From assembly GCF_900148505.1 (NCBI RefSeq), contig NZ_FRXO01000006.1, forward strand, positions 305,229 through 369,228: 64,000 nucleotides of DNA. The letters run 5' to 3'. The notes below the pieces were generated by a model. That model was given only the letters and a program-made list of their open reading frames with translations, had not been told where the DNA came from and did no database searches. A program made the translations under genes and the position numbers. This document shows, piece after piece, positions 48,990-57,541 of this stretch. Origin of the DNA: Pseudoxanthobacter soli DSM 19599. Lineage in GTDB: Bacteria; Pseudomonadota; Alphaproteobacteria; Rhizobiales; Segnochrobactraceae. The stretch's first letter is position 1, and the number at the start of each line of letters is the position of its first letter.

Positions 48990-49095
48990 CTGGAGCGCTT
49001 TCCAAGCGGACGGACTCATCCGCCGACAAGGAATCGCTCCAGATTCGACGCTTTGAGCATCTCCTCCGTTCAGATCGGCTCGATCTGAACGGGAA
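48990..49095 (+). repeat. interspersed palindromic repeat, copy 2
   Basis: Same arrangement as copy 1: CTGGAGCG (48990-48997) pairs with CGCTCCAG (49035-49042) around a shorter inner dyad GCGGA/TCCGC; then GAGCATCTCC (49055-49064) and the perfect inner stem CGTTCAGATC (49067-49076)/GATCTGAACG (49082-49091). The outer right arm has decayed (GGGAAACGC). It lies between the divergent PotA-type and LysR genes, inside the expected promoter region. Confidence 0.85.
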
Positions 49096-49204
49096 ACGCA
49101 TAAGCGACCTCACCTCCGTCGATCCGTCCTGTTCCCCTGGGTCAGGTGGCGGGTCTGATGCCCGTGTTGTTAGCCAACAGACCAAGCATGACCGTTCCGC
49201 ACAA

Positions 49205-49239
49205 TTGAAAAAAAGACGATGGGGTGTTACAAAATGTAA
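49205..49239 (+). promoter_or_regulatory. promoter and palindrome at the start of the LysR gene
   Basis: TTGAAA (49205-49210), 17 bp, TACAAA (49228-49233) makes a reasonable sigma-70-like promoter in an A-rich block. Overlapping its -10 is TTACA-AAA-TGTAA (49227-49239), a perfect 5-bp inverted repeat with a T-N11-A form typical of LysR sites. Its position over the promoter and first start codon suggests autorepression. Confidence 0.5.
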
Positions 49240-50213
49240 TGACCTTCCTGCGGCGATCCCTTCCTTCCATGAATGGCCTCTTCACGTTCGAGGCCGCGGC
49301 CCGCTGCGGCAGCTTTTCCAGGGCCGCCGACGAGCTGAACGTCACGCCGGCGGCGGTCAGCCGCATGATCTCGCGCCTGGAAGACCATCTCGACACGGTG
49401 CTGTTCGTCCGCCAGCCGGGCGGTGTGGTTCCGACGGAGACGGGACAGTTGCTGTTCGACGCGATCGCGCGCGGCTTCGCGGGCATCGAAAGCGCGCTGC
49501 GCGAGATCGAGGACCGGCGGACGGGCATGGAAACCGTGACGCTGTCGGTTTCGACCGGCTTCACCACGCACTGGATGATGCCGCGCATGGCGGACTTCAA
49601 GAGGGTGTTTCCGACGGTCGACCTGCGCTTCCAGCTTGTGATGGGCGCCTTGTCCGGCCCTGTGAACGATGTCGATCTCGGCATGCGCTTCGTCGATGGA
49701 GCCGACGAGCGCCACGAGGCGGTGTTCGTGATGCCCGAGATGCTGCTGCCGATCTGCAGCCCCGACTATCGGGCCGGCCACGGCGTGCACGACGGCAGGA
49801 TCGGCGAGCCGGACACCAAGATCAACCTGAGCGACGCCCAGCCGGACTGGTCGCGGCTGTTCGCCCCCGCCGACGGCGGCACCTCGCAGAACTCCATGAT
49901 CTTTTCCGATTACGCCATCGTGGTTCAGGCCGCGCTGCTCGGACAGGGCGTCGCGCTCGGATGGCTGAACGTCGTCGCCTACTGGTTGCGCACCCGCGCG
50001 CTGGTGCCGGCGCGCGAGCACCTGATGGTCACAGGCCGCCGCTGCCATCTCGTCCGGCTGCGCGACAAGCCGGCGCGCCCGATCGTGGGCAAGGTCCGCG
50101 ACTGGATGATCGCCGAACTCACCGCCGACGTGGAGGCCGTCAGCGCGCTCTATCCGGCCCTGGAGATCGCCTCCGCCGCCGCGCGATCGGACAAGGCCGC
50201 ACGGCAGGCCTGA
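49239..50213 (+). CDS. LysR-family transcriptional regulator (GcvA-like)
   Basis: A regulator of about 324 aa. The helix-turn-helix begins 'MNGLFTFEAAARCGSFSRAA' and continues 'DELNVTPAAVSRMISRLEDH', close to the GcvA subgroup. The effector domain follows ('VTLSVSTGFTTHWMMPRMAD', 'VVQAALLGQGVALGWLNVVA'). The start is uncertain: ATG 49239 gives a usual GcvA-like leader (RRSLPS) but overlaps a predicted promoter; ATG 49269 would start at the helix-turn-helix itself. It diverges from the Pot-type/aldehyde-dehydrogenase operon, its most likely target. Confidence 0.9.
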   Translation: MTFLRRSLPSMNGLFTFEAAARCGSFSRAADELNVTPAAVSRMISRLEDHLDTVLFVRQPGGVVPTETGQLLFDAIARGFAGIESALREIEDRRTGMETVTLSVSTGFTTHWMMPRMADFKRVFPTVDLRFQLVMGALSGPVNDVDLGMRFVDGADERHEAVFVMPEMLLPICSPDYRAGHGVHDGRIGEPDTKINLSDAQPDWSRLFAPADGGTSQNSMIFSDYAIVVQAALLGQGVALGWLNVVAYWLRTRALVPAREHLMVTGRRCHLVRLRDKPARPIVGKVRDWMIAELTADVEAVSALYPALEIASAAARSDKAARQA

Positions 50214-50559
50214 GCGTCGCGGCAAGCCTGAGCCATCGCGCGCGGAGCGGGGCCGTCTCACGGATAAGGTCTTGGTTCGATTGTCGAATCCGGCGCGGCT
50301 GCGTCGCGCCCGGATGCCTCCGTCCGACCGGGAGGGGCTTCGGGCCGGATTGCGCCGGGAGGGGCCGCCGCAGCCCCTGCCGGCCTGCCCGCCGCTCTTC
50401 GAAGCCCCGACCGGGAGCCTCCGTCGGGCGGAGATGGATCCCGGCCCGCGATCGGCCGGCCCCTCAACCTTTCCGAGCACGGCCCATGCTTGCTCACGTC
50501 CTCTCGCCCGGATAGCTCTTGCATGACAAGTGGGCGGCCTTTTTGGGGGAAGGACAACC
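50214..50559. other. non-coding spacer upstream of the LodA-like gene
   Basis: No gene was recognised. A small GC stem AGGGGC/GCCCCT (50360-50365, 50373-50378) is present. A purine-rich GGGGGAAGGA at 50545-50554 is the ribosome-binding site of the next gene. No convincing -35/-10 pair was seen. Confidence 0.5.
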
Positions 50560-52722
50560 ATGGATCGCGAGGATTTCGCACATCCGGCTCTCGACCGCAG
50601 GGAACTGCTGAAAGGCGCCGCGACGACGGTCGCGGCCGTCTTGCCGTTCAGCGCGCCCGTGCCCGCGGCCGCCGCGGAGGGCGAGCCCGCCCGGCCGCAG
50701 CGGACGACGTTCCGCATCCATCCCGCGATGGGGCTTTCCCGCGTCGGAAACAGCGCGGCGTTCTATCTCGCCCCGGAAACCGCCGCCGGCGAACTCGCCA
50801 CGACCGGAGAGGCGCTGTGGGGCGGCCTGCCTCTCGACCCGTCGAGTGGCGCGCCGCTCGACGCAGACGGGTTCCGCGATGCCGAGGGGCGGCTCAAGCG
50901 CCAGGCGACCCGATACCGCATCTATGCCTACACCGAGGCGGGCTGGCCCACCGGCGAGGGGCAGGAAATCGTCCTCGGCAGCGTCGTCGACGGCAGGACC
51001 GTGAAGGACATCGTCTGGACCGTCCACGTCGCCAACAAGAAGCTCAACAACTTCTCCCACAACAGCGGGGCCGAGGAGGTCAATCTCAGCTTCTACCGCG
51101 ACGGCAGAACGCCGCCGGTCCGCCGCCCCGGGGACGGGCCGCTCGACAGCGAAAAGCGTCTTGCGACCCTGGTGATCGATCCAGGACCACGCGCCCTGTC
51201 GGCCCGTGCGGACGCCGGCAAGGTCGCGGCCTTCGACCGGACGACGCCCGCGAGTTTCGCCAAGCCGGACGGCACCGTCGCCGTTGCCGCCGACTATCCG
51301 AAGAGCTTTCCCGCCGATCATTTCACGCTCGACGTGCCGCTGCGTCCGATCGACAGCCTCGGCGACATCCGCATCGAGGCAGAGACCGGCCGCCTGATCT
51401 TCGCGCCCGGCTTCGGCAACACCGTCGGCATCATGGTCGACGGCAAGGTGCCCTCGCTCGAAGGCAGCCCGATCTTCATCGAGCACGACCAGTGGTTCGA
51501 CGACGTCTCCGACGGCCCGGTCGATGCCACGCTGGTGTTCGAGGACGGATCGGTGGAGACGGTCGCCGGCGCATGGGCGCTCGCCGGGGCGCCCGGGTTC
51601 GCGCCGCAGGTCCGCAACGTCGTCACGGTCTGGGACGATGTCTACGACGTGTTCGTCCGTGAACTCGGCCTAGTTCCCGAACTCCACGACGGCAGGGGCT
51701 ACATGCCGGGGTTCCGCCCGGTGTTCGAGGACGATATCCGCCCGCTGTTCCAGGCGGTGAAGCTGCTGCGCTGGAACATCCATCTGCCGCGTTACGCCGT
51801 GATGGCACACGACGCGATCGGCGACATCAAGCCCGCGGACGATCCGACGGCCAAGCTGCCGAACTTCAAGTCGCTCATCCGCAACCCGTTCGTGCCGTCG
51901 CAGGATTCGATCGGCCAGCCGCTGATGCCGCTCTCGCTCGGCTCCGCCGGAAAGCCGTTCCTGTCGATCACCCCGACGCAATATTTCATGCTGCACCAGT
52001 GGCATGGGAAGCTGCTCGCGGAGAACCCCCGCAGGCCGCTCGGCCCCGGCGAGACCCTCGACCGGGTGACGCTCGTCAATGGGGTCGCCGGCCGGATGAA
52101 CCCGGGTCTGCAATATCCCTTCGTCATCCTCGACACCCACCTGTTCCGGCGGGACTGGCGCACCGCCGGATGCGGCCCGTTCCGTATCAACGCGGCCACG
52201 CTCGACTATGCGGCGGCCCGGAAGGACCGCCCGTTCCTCGGCGTCGGCTACGTGCCCCTGCGCGACGCGCCGGTCGAGCCCGGCGACCTGACCAAGTTCA
52301 TGGCGGTGCCCTGGCTGACCGATTTCAACCAGTGCACGATCCACCCGCCCTTCCCGAATCCGAACGGCGACAAGACGCTTTACTGGTCGTGGCCGGCGGA
52401 ACGGCCTTTCGTGGTGCACCCGCAATCGCTCTCGCACTTCGACGCGGAACGCGGATGGACCCCTGGGCAACAGGTCTATGCCGTGCGGGGCGCGGGAACG
52501 ACGACCCACTATCCGGCGCTCGAAGGACGCTTCCAGGTTCAGCGCGCGTTCGTTCTGAACTGGTACAAGGTCGGCTTCGTGGTGCAGGCGAGCCGGATCG
52601 ACCCCGCGGCGCGGCCGGCATCGGCCGACGATCCCTTCCTCGAAGTGGCGAGCTTCTTCGAGACGTCCCCGGACCAGACGGTTGCGGAGTGGCCGTCCTT
52701 CAATGTCCCGCCGGCGCCCTGA
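50560..52722 (+). CDS. LodA-like (cysteine tryptophylquinone oxidase family) protein with Tat-like leader
   Basis: A 720-aa protein similar in layout to LodA/GoxA amino-acid oxidases, which carry a self-derived cysteine tryptophylquinone (CTQ). Family stretches: 'IHPAMGLSRVGNSAAFYLAP', 'WTVHVANKKLNNF', 'FRPVFEDDIRPLFQAVKLLR', 'PTQYFMLHQWHGKLL' and 'MAVPWLTDFNQCTIHPPFPN'. Trp585 in the PWLTDF motif fits the CTQ tryptophan (Trp581 in Marinomonas LodA). Where LodA has its CTQ cysteine in an N-C-V-G-G context, this protein has Asn-Gly-Val-Ala-Gly (Gly508); the nearest Cys is Cys538. The leader has 'LDRRELLKGAATTVAAVLPF', a twin-arginine-like signal. ATG 50560 has GGAAGGA upstream. It is coupled to a LodB-like flavoprotein by a 20-bp overlap. 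Confidence 0.87.
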   Translation: MDREDFAHPALDRRELLKGAATTVAAVLPFSAPVPAAAAEGEPARPQRTTFRIHPAMGLSRVGNSAAFYLAPETAAGELATTGEALWGGLPLDPSSGAPLDADGFRDAEGRLKRQATRYRIYAYTEAGWPTGEGQEIVLGSVVDGRTVKDIVWTVHVANKKLNNFSHNSGAEEVNLSFYRDGRTPPVRRPGDGPLDSEKRLATLVIDPGPRALSARADAGKVAAFDRTTPASFAKPDGTVAVAADYPKSFPADHFTLDVPLRPIDSLGDIRIEAETGRLIFAPGFGNTVGIMVDGKVPSLEGSPIFIEHDQWFDDVSDGPVDATLVFEDGSVETVAGAWALAGAPGFAPQVRNVVTVWDDVYDVFVRELGLVPELHDGRGYMPGFRPVFEDDIRPLFQAVKLLRWNIHLPRYAVMAHDAIGDIKPADDPTAKLPNFKSLIRNPFVPSQDSIGQPLMPLSLGSAGKPFLSITPTQYFMLHQWHGKLLAENPRRPLGPGETLDRVTLVNGVAGRMNPGLQYPFVILDTHLFRRDWRTAGCGPFRINAATLDYAAARKDRPFLGVGYVPLRDAPVEPGDLTKFMAVPWLTDFNQCTIHPPFPNPNGDKTLYWSWPAERPFVVHPQSLSHFDAERGWTPGQQVYAVRGAGTTTHYPALEGRFQVQRAFVLNWYKVGFVVQASRIDPAARPASADDPFLEVASFFETSPDQTVAEWPSFNVPPAP

Positions 52723-53890
52723 CGATCTTCCCGCCCGGGTCTCAGTCGCGATCGCGGGCGCCGGGATCGCCGGATGCGCCGCCGCCCTCGCCTTGCAGGC
52801 GGCCGGCCTCACGGACGTCGTCGTCCTCGACCGCGACCGGGCGCCGGCATTCCGGCTCGGCGAGACCATTCCGGCCTTCGCGGTGGGCCTGCTGAAGCGG
52901 CTCGGCGCCTACGGGCGGGCAGCCACGCTCCGCCCGCTCGAAAGCTCGGGATCCACGTCGCTGTGGGGCAAGGACACGCCCGGCCACAACGACGCGCTGG
53001 GCGATCCGGACGGCGCCGGCTGGCATCTCGACCGCGCGGCCTTCGACGCGGCGCTGCGCGAGGAGGTGCGCGCCCGCGGCATCGCCCTCGTCGCCGGGCA
53101 CCTCACCGAGGTCCGCCGCGCGGAGGCGGGCGGTTTCCGCCTCGCCTTCGCTCGCGGACCGGCGGCCGGCGCGATCGAGGCGGACGTTCTCCTGGACGCC
53201 AGCGGCGCCGGCGCCACCGCGCTGCGCCGCCTCGGGATCGCCCGCAATCCGGTCGACGAGCTCACGGTGCGCCATGCCGTCCTGGCGGTGGAGGCGACCG
53301 GGGCGACGGCGGCGCGGACATTCCTCGAAGCCGTGCCCTACGGCTGGTGGTACGCCACCCGGATCCCCGGCGACCGCATGGTGGCGATGGTCGCGACCGA
53401 TCCGGCGGCGGCCGCGGAGGCCGGCCTTTCGCTTCGCAGCACCGACGGCTTCCGTCGCGCTCTGGAGGCGACCCACCTCGTCGGCCCGGCCGTTGCTGCC
53501 GCCCGTCCGGCGGGCATCCTGTCGGCCGGCGGCAGCAGCGCATCCTCGGCGATCCTGAGCGGCATCGCGGGCCCGGACTGGCTGGCGGCGGGCGATGCCG
53601 GCTGGAGCTGCGATCCCCTGACGGCACAGGGCATCACCAAGGCCCTGATGGAGGGCATCGCCGCCGCGGCGGCGATCACGGATCGGCAGCGCGGCAATGC
53701 CGGGGCGTTCGCGGCCTATCAGGCGATTGCGTTCGCCCGTTTCACGGCGAACCTCCGGCTTCGCGCCGCGCTCTACACCGCCGAGACGCGCTGGCCGGAC
53801 AAGCCGTTCTGGCGCGCCCGCCGCCTCGAGGGCCCGGTGCCGGCGGCGGAAGACGAACCGGCGCGCCGCCTCCCTCCCCTCTTCTCCTGA
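52703..53890 (+). CDS. LodB/GoxB-like FAD-dependent maturation flavoprotein
   Basis: A 395-aa flavoprotein similar to tryptophan-halogenase-type monooxygenases: FAD motif 'VAIAGAGIAGCAAALALQAA', 'FRLGETIPAFAVGLLKRLGA' (the GETI motif common to LodB and halogenases), and 'GPDWLAAGDAGWSCDPLTAQ' with 'GITKALMEGIAAAAAITD'. LodB-type partners are required for making the CTQ cofactor in LodA. The start is ATG 52703 within the last codons of the LodA-like gene (20-bp overlap). No signal peptide is seen, so modification would take place in the cytoplasm before Tat export of the partner, a sensible order of events. Confidence 0.88.
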   Translation: MSRRRPDDLPARVSVAIAGAGIAGCAAALALQAAGLTDVVVLDRDRAPAFRLGETIPAFAVGLLKRLGAYGRAATLRPLESSGSTSLWGKDTPGHNDALGDPDGAGWHLDRAAFDAALREEVRARGIALVAGHLTEVRRAEAGGFRLAFARGPAAGAIEADVLLDASGAGATALRRLGIARNPVDELTVRHAVLAVEATGATAARTFLEAVPYGWWYATRIPGDRMVAMVATDPAAAAEAGLSLRSTDGFRRALEATHLVGPAVAAARPAGILSAGGSSASSAILSGIAGPDWLAAGDAGWSCDPLTAQGITKALMEGIAAAAAITDRQRGNAGAFAAYQAIAFARFTANLRLRAALYTAETRWPDKPFWRARRLEGPVPAAEDEPARRLPPLFS

Positions 53891-54000
53891 CGCGTGCGCC
53901 GGACGAAACAGGCGCTGCGCTCGCGATGCGGTGCCCGAACGCCGGACCGCGCGACGGTCCCCCGCGCCGGCAGCGGTCGCGGCGGGTCGTTCATGCGCGC

Positions 54001-54050
54001 TTGACAGTTTCATGAAAATGAAAAACTCTGCGTCAGTTTCATGAAACTGA
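54001..54050 (+). promoter_or_regulatory. promoter with duplicated palindromic operator for the polyamine-type operon
   Basis: TTGACA (54001-54006) is a perfect -35 box, although the -10 region is weak. Two copies of one palindrome follow: ACAGTTTCATGAAAATGA (54004-54021, imperfect) and TCAGTTTCATGAAACTGA (54033-54050, a perfect 18-bp palindrome), centred 29 bp apart and ending 7 bp before the first gene. The short A+T-rich patch stands out. The XRE-cupin regulator encoded in the operon is the natural binding protein. Confidence 0.75.
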
Positions 54051-54057
54051 GGCGGCG

Positions 54058-54936
54058 ATGGCCAAGCGCGGCACTTCTGAACGGACCCGGCCGGGCGGCA
54101 CGGCCTTCCGCCTGGCGCTTACGCTGCCCGGCGCGGCCGTCACCCTGGGGTTGATCCTCTTCGCGCTGGCGCTCCTGTGCGTTCTGGCCTTCCGCTTCAA
54201 TGACGGTTCGCTGTTCGGCGCCGGCTTCACCCTCGGGAATTTCCAGATTCTCGCGACCGAGCCGCTCTACGGGATCGTGATCCTGCGCTCGCTCGTGATC
54301 GCCGGCCTCGTGACCGCCGCAACCGTGGTCACCGCCTATCCGGTCGCGTTCTACCTGTCGTTCCACGCCCGGTCGCGCGGGCTGATCCTGTTCCTGGTGA
54401 CCCTGCCGTTCTGGACCAGTTATCTGCTGCGGGTGTTCGCCTGGAAGATCGTGCTCGCCTATAACGGCGTGCTCAATTCCGGCCTGATGGCGGCGGGCAT
54501 CTGGAGCGAGCCCTCGACCGCGTTCCTCAACACGCCCGCGGCGGTGGTGCTGACGCTCGCCCACGCCTACGCGCCCTTCGCCATCCTGCCGATCCTGGTC
54601 TCGCTCGACGCCATTCCGCGGTCGCTGACCGAGGCGGCGGCGGATCTCGGCGCCAGGCCGTTCACCGTGTTCCGGCGGATCATCCTGCCGAACTCCATGC
54701 CGGGCGTGCTGGCCGGCGCCGTCGTCGTGTTCGTGCCGACCGTCGGCGACTACGTCACCCCGGCGCTGGTCGGCGGCCCCAACAGCACCATGATCGGCAG
54801 CCTGATCCAGGCCCAGTTCGGCAAGGCGCAGGACTGGCCGTTCGGCTCCGCCATCGCCCTTGTCGTCATGCTGGTGATCCTCGTCGTCATTCTCGGCGTC
54901 CGCCGGATCGACCGCCGCTTCGGGAGCCGCGCATGA
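54058..54936 (+). CDS. ABC transporter permease, PotB type
   Basis: A 292-aa inner-membrane permease. The N-terminus is basic, then 'LALTLPGAAVTLGLILFAL'; the coupling loop is 'AAADLGARPFTVFRRIILPN', followed by 'VPTVGDYVTPALVGGPNSTM', typical of PotB. It is the first gene of the third Pot-type operon, directly behind the duplicated operator, and overlaps the PotC-type gene by 4 nt (ATGA). The early 'TLGNFQILATEPLYGIVI' segment also fits the polyamine group. Confidence 0.94.
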   Translation: MAKRGTSERTRPGGTAFRLALTLPGAAVTLGLILFALALLCVLAFRFNDGSLFGAGFTLGNFQILATEPLYGIVILRSLVIAGLVTAATVVTAYPVAFYLSFHARSRGLILFLVTLPFWTSYLLRVFAWKIVLAYNGVLNSGLMAAGIWSEPSTAFLNTPAAVVLTLAHAYAPFAILPILVSLDAIPRSLTEAAADLGARPFTVFRRIILPNSMPGVLAGAVVVFVPTVGDYVTPALVGGPNSTMIGSLIQAQFGKAQDWPFGSAIALVVMLVILVVILGVRRIDRRFGSRA

Positions 54937-55748
54937 GCCACGACACCCCCCTTCCCGGTCCCCGCAGGCCGCGCTGGCTCGGCGTCTACATCGTCGGCTA
55001 TCTGATCTTCCTCTATCTGCCGATCGTGCTGATCCCGCTGTTTTCGTTCAACAACTCCGTCCAGGCGGCGTTTCCGCTGCAGGGCTTCACCCTCGACTGG
55101 TACCGCGGGCTCGCCGGCAACGAGGCACTGCGGGCGGCGCTGTTCACCTCGATCGGCATCGGGATCAGCGCGGCGTTCGTCGCCACGCTGTGCGGCCTGA
55201 CCATCGCCTATGCGGAGCTGACGATCGGGTCGCGGCTCTCCCGGGTGATCGCCGGGCTCGCGCGGATGCCGATCCTCATTCCCGGGGTGGTGATCGGCAT
55301 CGCGCTTTTGATCGCGGTCAACCTGATCGGCCTCGGCCCGTCGCGGCTCGCGATCGTGCTCGGCCATGTGCTGGTGGCGCTGCCGACCACCGTGATCGTC
55401 ATCCGCGGCAGTCTCGCCGCCGTGCCGCGCAGCATTCCCGAAGTCGCGCAGGACCTCGGCGCCAGCGACGCCGTCGTGTTCCGCCGCATCATGCTGCCGC
55501 TGGCGCTGCCGGCGGCGGTCTCCGCCTTCATGCTCGCATTCCTGACGAGCTTCGACGAGTTCATCGTCGCCTTCTTCCTCGCCGGCACCCAGCCGACCCT
55601 GCCGCTCTACATCTGGAGCCAGCTGCGCTTTCCGAAATCGCTGCCGACCGTCATGGCGCTCGGCACCGCGATCCTCGTGACCTCCATCGTCATTGCCGGT
55701 GCCGCCGAACTGCTGCGCCGGCGTGGCCTGCGTCGCCTGCCGAACTGA
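54933..55748 (+). CDS. ABC transporter permease, PotC type
   Basis: A 271-aa permease: 'YIVGYLIFLYLPIVLIPLFS' and 'FNNSVQAAFPLQGFTLDWYR' form the typical PotC opening, and the coupling loop is 'VAQDLGASDAVVFRRIMLPL' followed by 'FLTSFDEFIVAFFLAGTQPT', which is very close to PotC of enteric bacteria. It overlaps the PotB gene by 4 nt and is followed by the binding-protein gene after 47 bp. Confidence 0.94.
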   Translation: MSHDTPLPGPRRPRWLGVYIVGYLIFLYLPIVLIPLFSFNNSVQAAFPLQGFTLDWYRGLAGNEALRAALFTSIGIGISAAFVATLCGLTIAYAELTIGSRLSRVIAGLARMPILIPGVVIGIALLIAVNLIGLGPSRLAIVLGHVLVALPTTVIVIRGSLAAVPRSIPEVAQDLGASDAVVFRRIMLPLALPAAVSAFMLAFLTSFDEFIVAFFLAGTQPTLPLYIWSQLRFPKSLPTVMALGTAILVTSIVIAGAAELLRRRGLRRLPN

Positions 55749-55795
55749 ACCCTTCCAGAAGGACGCCAGAGAGCGTCGACCAGAGGACGACCGAC

Positions 55796-56863
55796 ATGTC
55801 TCAGACGCCGAGAACGATCCTTTCGAGCCTCCTTGCCGCCACCGTCGCCTGCGCGACGGCGCTGTCGCCGGTCGCCGCCAGCGCGGCCGACAAGCTGACC
55901 TACTTCACCTGGTCCGGCTACGAGCTGCCCGAGTTCGACGCCGCCTTCCTCAAGGAGCACCCGGACGGCGTCGACGCCTCGACCTTCGGCGACGACGACG
56001 ATGCCTTCACGAAAGTGAAAGCCGGCTTCCGGCCCGACATCGCGCATCCCTGCTACGACAAGGTCGCGCGCTGGAACAAGGAAGGGCTGATCGAGCCCAT
56101 CGACATCTCCCGGATCAAGAACTGGGACAAGATCTTCCCGGTGTTCCGCGACCTGCCGGACCTGCAGGCCGGACCGGGCAAGGTGTGGATGGTGCCGTGG
56201 GACTGGGGCAATACCTCGGTCCTCTACCGGACCGACCTCGTGAAGGATCCCGAGCAGAGCTGGAACCTTCTGTGGGACAAGGCCTATAGCGGCCGCCTCG
56301 CCACCATCGACGCGGTGCACGACACCCCGCTGGTCGCCGCCGTGCTCGCCGGGGTGAACCCGTTCGACATGACGCCGGCCGAGATGGACAAGGTGGCGGA
56401 CAAGCTGCGCGAGCAGCGCCCGCTGCTGTCGAGCTACACCACCGACATGACCTCGGTGGAACAGGCGCTCGCCAGCGGACAGCTCGTCGCCGCGATGACG
56501 TGGAATGCCTCGGCGGTGGCACTGCGCAAGCAGAACGTGCCGGTGACGTTCATGAAGCCGAAGGAAGGCATGCTCACCTGGGCCTGCGGCTTCGTGATGC
56601 TGAAGGGCACGCCCCATGCCGATCTCGTCTACGACTTCATCAACAGCCGGCTGGAGGCGAGTTCCGGCCAGAAGCTGATCGAGGACTACGGTTACGGCGC
56701 CTCGACGACGACGGCCTTCGACGCCGTGCCGAAGGAGACGCTGGAGAGCCTGCAGCTTCCCGCCGACCCGAACGTCGCGCTGAAGACCACCATCTTCACC
56801 GGGCCGATGAAGCAGGCCGACGAACTCGCCAAGATGTTCGAGAAGGTGAAGGCCGGCGGCTGA
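55796..56863 (+). CDS. ABC transporter substrate-binding protein, PotD/PotF type
   Basis: A 355-aa periplasmic binding protein with a Sec signal peptide ('ILSSLLAATVACATALSPVA', cleavage near ASA-AD). The mature protein begins 'KLTYFTWSGYELPEFDAAFL', and 'VWMVPWDWGNTSVLYRTDLV' and 'LTWACGFVMLKGTPHADLVY' are typical of polyamine-binding proteins. Acidic and aromatic residues (the 'FGDDDDAFTKV' stretch and several Trp) suit a cationic ligand. GAGGA lies about 9 nt before ATG 55796. A perfect palindrome that can form a stem-loop follows the stop codon. Confidence 0.93.
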   Translation: MSQTPRTILSSLLAATVACATALSPVAASAADKLTYFTWSGYELPEFDAAFLKEHPDGVDASTFGDDDDAFTKVKAGFRPDIAHPCYDKVARWNKEGLIEPIDISRIKNWDKIFPVFRDLPDLQAGPGKVWMVPWDWGNTSVLYRTDLVKDPEQSWNLLWDKAYSGRLATIDAVHDTPLVAAVLAGVNPFDMTPAEMDKVADKLREQRPLLSSYTTDMTSVEQALASGQLVAAMTWNASAVALRKQNVPVTFMKPKEGMLTWACGFVMLKGTPHADLVYDFINSRLEASSGQKLIEDYGYGASTTTAFDAVPKETLESLQLPADPNVALKTTIFTGPMKQADELAKMFEKVKAGG

Positions 56864-56876
56864 CGTCGCCTTCCGT

Positions 56877-56900
56877 TCCCGGCGGCGATCGCCGCCGGGA
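56877..56900 (+). terminator. perfect GC palindrome after the binding-protein gene
   Basis: A perfect 24-bp palindrome (each half TCCCGGCGGCGA) starts 13 nt past the stop of the binding-protein gene and 27 bp before the regulator gene. No T run follows, so it probably protects the upstream message or reduces read-through into the regulator and ATPase genes. Confidence 0.65.
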
Positions 56901-56926
56901 CGACCGTTGCCGACAGGGATCGCGGG

Positions 56927-57541
56927 ATGAATGACGCTGCAGATATGACGGAGAGACCCAGCCAGGATGCCGACGAGGCCGACATCCGCGTGGGGCGGCG
57001 CGTGCGCGCCCTGCGGCTTGCCCGCAATCTCTCGCTCGCCGATCTGGCCGCCCGGGCCGGGATCTCCATCGGCGCCCTCAGCCAGATCGAGCGCGGCCTG
57101 ACCTCGCTGCGGGTGCGGGTGATCTGGCCGCTCGCCGCCGCGCTCGACGTCCCGCCCTCGGCGCTGATCGTGGCGGACGATGCGGTGGAGAACGACCTCT
57201 ATTGCGTGCGCGCCGGCAAACGGCGCCCGCTGCCGGTCCAGTCCGAGGGGATCGCCAAGGATCTGCTGTCGCCCCCCGGTGCCGGATTGACCGGCATGAT
57301 GGTGATCGTCGAGCCAGGCGGGGGCACGGATGCCTATTCCCATTCGGGACACGAGTTCGGGCTCGTCACCGAGGGAGAGATCGAGCTGACGGTGGATTCC
57401 ACGCGCTACGTGCTCCACGCCGGCGACAGCTTCGCGTTCAAGAGCACGCTGCTGCACGCCTTCAGGAACACCCGGTCCGAGCGGTGCAGCATCGTCTGGG
57501 TCAACAGCCAGAGGATGAAGGAGCCGCGCGATGGCGAATGA
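56927..57541 (+). CDS. XRE-family regulator with C-terminal cupin (PuuR-like)
   Basis: A 204-aa regulator. The N-terminal helix-turn-helix is 'NLSLADLAARAGISIGALSQ' with 'IERGLTSLRVRVIWPLAAAL'; the C-terminal cupin is seen in 'PGGGTDAYSHSGHEFGLVTE' and 'YVLHAGDSFAFKSTLLHAFR'. This two-domain form matches PuuR, the putrescine-responsive repressor, and related small-molecule sensors. Encoded inside the operon between the binding protein and the ATPase (11-bp overlap with the latter), it probably represses the operon by binding the duplicated palindrome at 54004-54050 until the amine is present. Confidence 0.92.
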   Translation: MNDAADMTERPSQDADEADIRVGRRVRALRLARNLSLADLAARAGISIGALSQIERGLTSLRVRVIWPLAAALDVPPSALIVADDAVENDLYCVRAGKRRPLPVQSEGIAKDLLSPPGAGLTGMMVIVEPGGGTDAYSHSGHEFGLVTEGEIELTVDSTRYVLHAGDSFAFKSTLLHAFRNTRSERCSIVWVNSQRMKEPRDGE

